From positions 1 to 64,000 of the forward strand of contig NZ_JACJQL010000011.1 in NCBI RefSeq assembly GCF_014696625.1: 64,000 bases of DNA, read 5' to 3'. The notes below the pieces were generated by a model. That model did no database searches and was not told the DNA's origin. It was given only the letters and a program-made list of their open reading frames with translations. A program made the translations under genes and the position numbers. This DNA is from Nostoc parmelioides FACHB-3921. GTDB lineage: Bacteria; Cyanobacteriota; Cyanobacteriia; Cyanobacteriales; Nostocaceae. Of the stretch, positions 61,959 to 64,000 are shown piece after piece; within the stretch, counting starts at the first letter, position 1, and the number at the start of each line of letters is the position of its first letter.

Positions 61959-62358
61959 TGTGTGGAATGCAGGGGTTGGTTTTGAAGGGCAGCCCGACAA
62001 CTTTGTTGATTAGATTCAATTCAACCCCTTGGTCTATTGCGAAATTTTCTAGCAATCTCTGAACAAGATCACTATATATAGCGATCGCACTCTCTGCCCA
62101 AAGTAAACTTTATTTCTATTCGGTTGGTATTTTCAGTAGCCTTGACAGTACTGGAAAGCTAGAATACATTAAGAAATGTATAGCAATTTAATATTGACTT
62201 AATATTTTTCCTGCAACAGAAAGCTTTTTCTGATATCACTTTCTAGTCACAATAATATCCTCCGACCAAAAATAAAGCCTTTGAAAGCTCTCACTTGACG
62301 ACCGAACAAAAACAGATATTATTAAATAACGAGCGTTCGATATAAATAATCCGTAATT
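61959..62358. other. Intergenic region upstream of the TetR gene
   Basis: About 400 bases without a gene. The right end holds a promoter-like sequence and an imperfect palindrome described separately. Confidence 0.65.
62295..62342 (+). promoter_or_regulatory. Candidate sigma-70-type promoter and operator
   Basis: TTGACG (62295-62300) and TATTAT (62317-62322) are 16 bases apart. An imperfect palindrome TAACGAGC-GTTCGATA (62327-62342, six of eight positions paired) lies where transcription should start, as expected for TetR autoregulation. No experiment is implied; the match is by eye. Confidence 0.5.
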
Positions 62359-62961
62359 ATGCCTAAAATTGTTGATCATGACCAATATCGGAAAGAACTG
62401 CTCAGTAAATGCTTTGATTTATTTGCTGAAAAGGGTTACGGTTCCATCACCATGCGGCAGATTGCTCAAGGTTTAAATGTTTCTACAGGTACGCTGTACC
62501 ATTACTTTCCTAGTAAACAAACGTTGTTTGAGCAATTAGTAGAAGAAATAAGTCAACAAGATGTGAGTGCAGCATTAGCTGAGATGGATGGAGCCGAAAC
62601 CATAGAAGAGGCGATGACAGCTTTAGGTAGATATTTGATTAAACATGAAGATTACTGTATTAAATGGACGTATGTTTGGGTAGATTTTTGCCAAAGTCAA
62701 GATGTAAAAGAAGTACAGAAAAATATTGTATTCAAACGTGTTAATCAACGATATCAGCAAGCTGTTTGTGACTTTTTAGGTATTCAAGATACAGCGATAG
62801 CGACCTTTGTTTTGAGCTTGATTAATGGCTTAATTTTAGAAAAACTTTGGTGCAACCAGACAATTAATTTTCCAGAACAATGTGCTTTATTAGGTAAAAT
62901 GCTGACGCTTTATTTAAAAAATAATCAAACAAATAAAATTGCCAACTCTTATCTTAATTGA
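62359..62961 (+). CDS. TetR/AcrR family regulator
   Basis: This 200-residue repressor has an N-terminal helix-turn-helix (AEKGYGSITMRQIAQGLNVSTGTLYHYFPSKQ, core GYGSITMRQIAQGLNVS) and an all-helical ligand-binding C-terminal domain. It is transcribed in the same direction as the DevB-like gene 41 bases downstream and probably controls that exporter. The ligand is unknown. A candidate operator lies in its upstream region. Confidence 0.92.
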   Translation: MPKIVDHDQYRKELLSKCFDLFAEKGYGSITMRQIAQGLNVSTGTLYHYFPSKQTLFEQLVEEISQQDVSAALAEMDGAETIEEAMTALGRYLIKHEDYCIKWTYVWVDFCQSQDVKEVQKNIVFKRVNQRYQQAVCDFLGIQDTAIATFVLSLINGLILEKLWCNQTINFPEQCALLGKMLTLYLKNNQTNKIANSYLN

Positions 62962-63002
62962 TTTCATTTTTCGGTTAAATTAACTTATTTTGTGAGGAGA
63001 AA

Positions 63003-64000
63003 ATGAGTCAAAAACTATTATTTAAGCCTGCTAATCAAGGGGTAATTGCACTAGTAATTGCAGCTACCGCCATGACATCGGGAATTGTTTTGTATGCAGT
63101 TAGTCAGTTCGGGCAAGTTAGTAAAACCAGTGCATCCGATGCTGTACCAACTGAGGCGATCGCTCCCAAGATAACTGCTTTGGGTAGACTAGAACCAGAA
63201 ACAGAAGTGATCAGCTTATCTGCACCATTGGCCTTAGATGGCGATCGCATCGCTCAAATCCTAGTGGAAGAAGGTGAGGAAGTGCAAACTGGACAAGTAG
63301 TCGCAATTTTAGACTCTCGCGCCCGCTTGCAAACCGCCGTACTCCAAGCCGAAAAACAAATACGCGTTGCTCAAGCCAAACTGAATCAAGTCAAAGCTGG
63401 AGCCAAAACTGGTGATATTCGCGCCCAGCAAGCTAGTGTAGAACGCTTACAAGCCCAATCCCAAGGCGATAGAACAGGACAACAACAAACAATTGCGCGG
63501 ATAGAAGCACAATGGCAAGGTGACAAAATCGCCCAAGAAGCCACAATTAGGAAGATAGAAGCAGAGCTGAAAAATGCCGAAGCCGAGTATCAACGCTATC
63601 AGCAGCTTTACTCAGAAGGGGCAATTTCTAGTTCAGCAATTGATACCAGACGCTTGAGTGTGGAAACTGCCAAAGAGCAACTAGACGAAGCCAAAGCAGT
63701 GCTGAACCGGATTAATTCCACTGCTAGCAAAGAACTAGCGGAAGCCAAAGTTGCACTGAACCGCATTAACGCCACCAGTAACAAGCAAATTAGCGAAGCC
63801 AAAGCCACACTCACCAGTATTGCCGAAATTAGACCAGTGGACGTGCAAGCAGCACAAACAGAAGTTGAAGATGCGATCGCTTCCCTCAAACGCGCCACAA
63901 CCGATTTAGAAGCAGCTTATATCAGAGCGCCACAAGCGGGACAGATTCTCAAAATTCATACCCGTGTCGGCGAAAAAATCAGTGATGACGGCATTGCTGA
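63003..64000 (+). CDS. DevB-type membrane fusion protein (partial)
   Basis: The N-terminal 332 residues of an HlyD/DevB-like periplasmic adaptor run off the window end. It starts MSQKLLFKPANQGVIALVI, which contains the membrane anchor; then the barrel/lipoyl segment ITALGRLEPETEVISLSAP; then a long Ala/Glu/Gln-rich coiled coil; then the lipoyl return (AAYIRAPQAGQILKIHTRVG). GAGGAG (62994-62999) precedes the ATG at four bases. DevB proteins work with DevC permease and DevA ATPase, whose genes would be expected just beyond the window. Confidence 0.9.
   Translation, partial: MSQKLLFKPANQGVIALVIAATAMTSGIVLYAVSQFGQVSKTSASDAVPTEAIAPKITALGRLEPETEVISLSAPLALDGDRIAQILVEEGEEVQTGQVVAILDSRARLQTAVLQAEKQIRVAQAKLNQVKAGAKTGDIRAQQASVERLQAQSQGDRTGQQQTIARIEAQWQGDKIAQEATIRKIEAELKNAEAEYQRYQQLYSEGAISSSAIDTRRLSVETAKEQLDEAKAVLNRINSTASKELAEAKVALNRINATSNKQISEAKATLTSIAEIRPVDVQAAQTEVEDAIASLKRATTDLEAAYIRAPQAGQILKIHTRVGEKISDDGIA

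Noticed and set aside
1..64000. tRNA, rRNA, riboswitch and prophage genes
   Set aside because: I looked for cloverleaf, rRNA-like and phage structural signals by eye and recognised none; short RNAs could have been missed.

Overview
The window looks like chromosomal DNA of a filamentous, heterocyst-type cyanobacterium of the Nostoc/Anabaena group. The signs are many HIP1-type GCGATCGC octamers, heptameric short tandem repeats (STRR) between genes and inside some genes, a psbY photosystem II gene, cyanobacterial marker families (CcbP-type calcium-binding protein, KaiB-like domain, XisH/XisI, DevB-type fusion protein, TIGR02652) and the cyanobacterial pilM-N-O-Q order. It is mostly housekeeping sequence with small accessory and repeat-derived inserts. 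No rRNA, tRNA, CRISPR array or prophage was seen.

Layout. 1-1000: a strong hairpin beside Fur-box-like sequence, a small unknown gene and a nested-stem repeat. 1012-4017: UPF0182 membrane protein. 4222-5182: cNMP-binding protein and a GNAT acetyltransferase, closed by a hairpin. 5351-10653 (minus): type IV pilus genes pilM, pilN, pilO and pilQ; pilT lies at 34869-36167. 10871-12172: lipoprotein solute-binding protein. 12334-14437 (minus): Uma2-family gene then folC. 14664-14789 (minus): psbY, 41 codons. 15-22 kb: gamma-carbonic-anhydrase-like protein, TIGR02652 protein, VOC protein, two-domain M16 peptidase, cupredoxin, map. 21.5-23.5 kb (minus): DUF952, AtzG-like and AtzE-like genes. 23543-24250: a REP-associated (RAYT) transposase bracketed by 23-bp inverted repeats, with one repeat supplying the stop codon of the neighbouring KGK-type gene.

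24.8-34.7 kb: thioredoxin/NHL protein, response regulator-PAS-GGDEF protein, hexapeptide acetyltransferase, CcbP-type protein, RNA methyltransferase, a DUF2157/GDYXXLXY pair and a KaiB-domain protein. 37.4-39.6 kb: Lhr-like helicase. 39.7-43.4 kb (minus): permease, ATPase and NrtA/CmpA-type binding protein of an ABC importer, followed by a pentapeptide-repeat protein. 43.5-48.5 kb: RmlD-like reductase, a frameshifted secreted-protein gene, tandem histidine phosphatase, a dihydroorotase homologue lacking metal ligands, and crcB. 48.6-54.1 kb: HdrB-like CCG protein, acpP-fabF and tkt. 54.5-58.8 kb: a CsgG-family protein convergent with a large RTX/Calx-beta protein that carries a 417-bp internal repeat. 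59.3-64 kb: lysC, the xisH-xisI pair, and a TetR gene followed by a DevB-like membrane fusion gene cut by the window end.

No single locus is clearly a new multi-gene system. The most distinctive observations are the RAYT element that ends a neighbouring reading frame, in-frame STRR insertions in two or three enzymes, a one-base frameshift in a small secreted-protein gene, the degenerate dihydroorotase, the recurrent hairpin families and the recent tandem duplication in the RTX gene.
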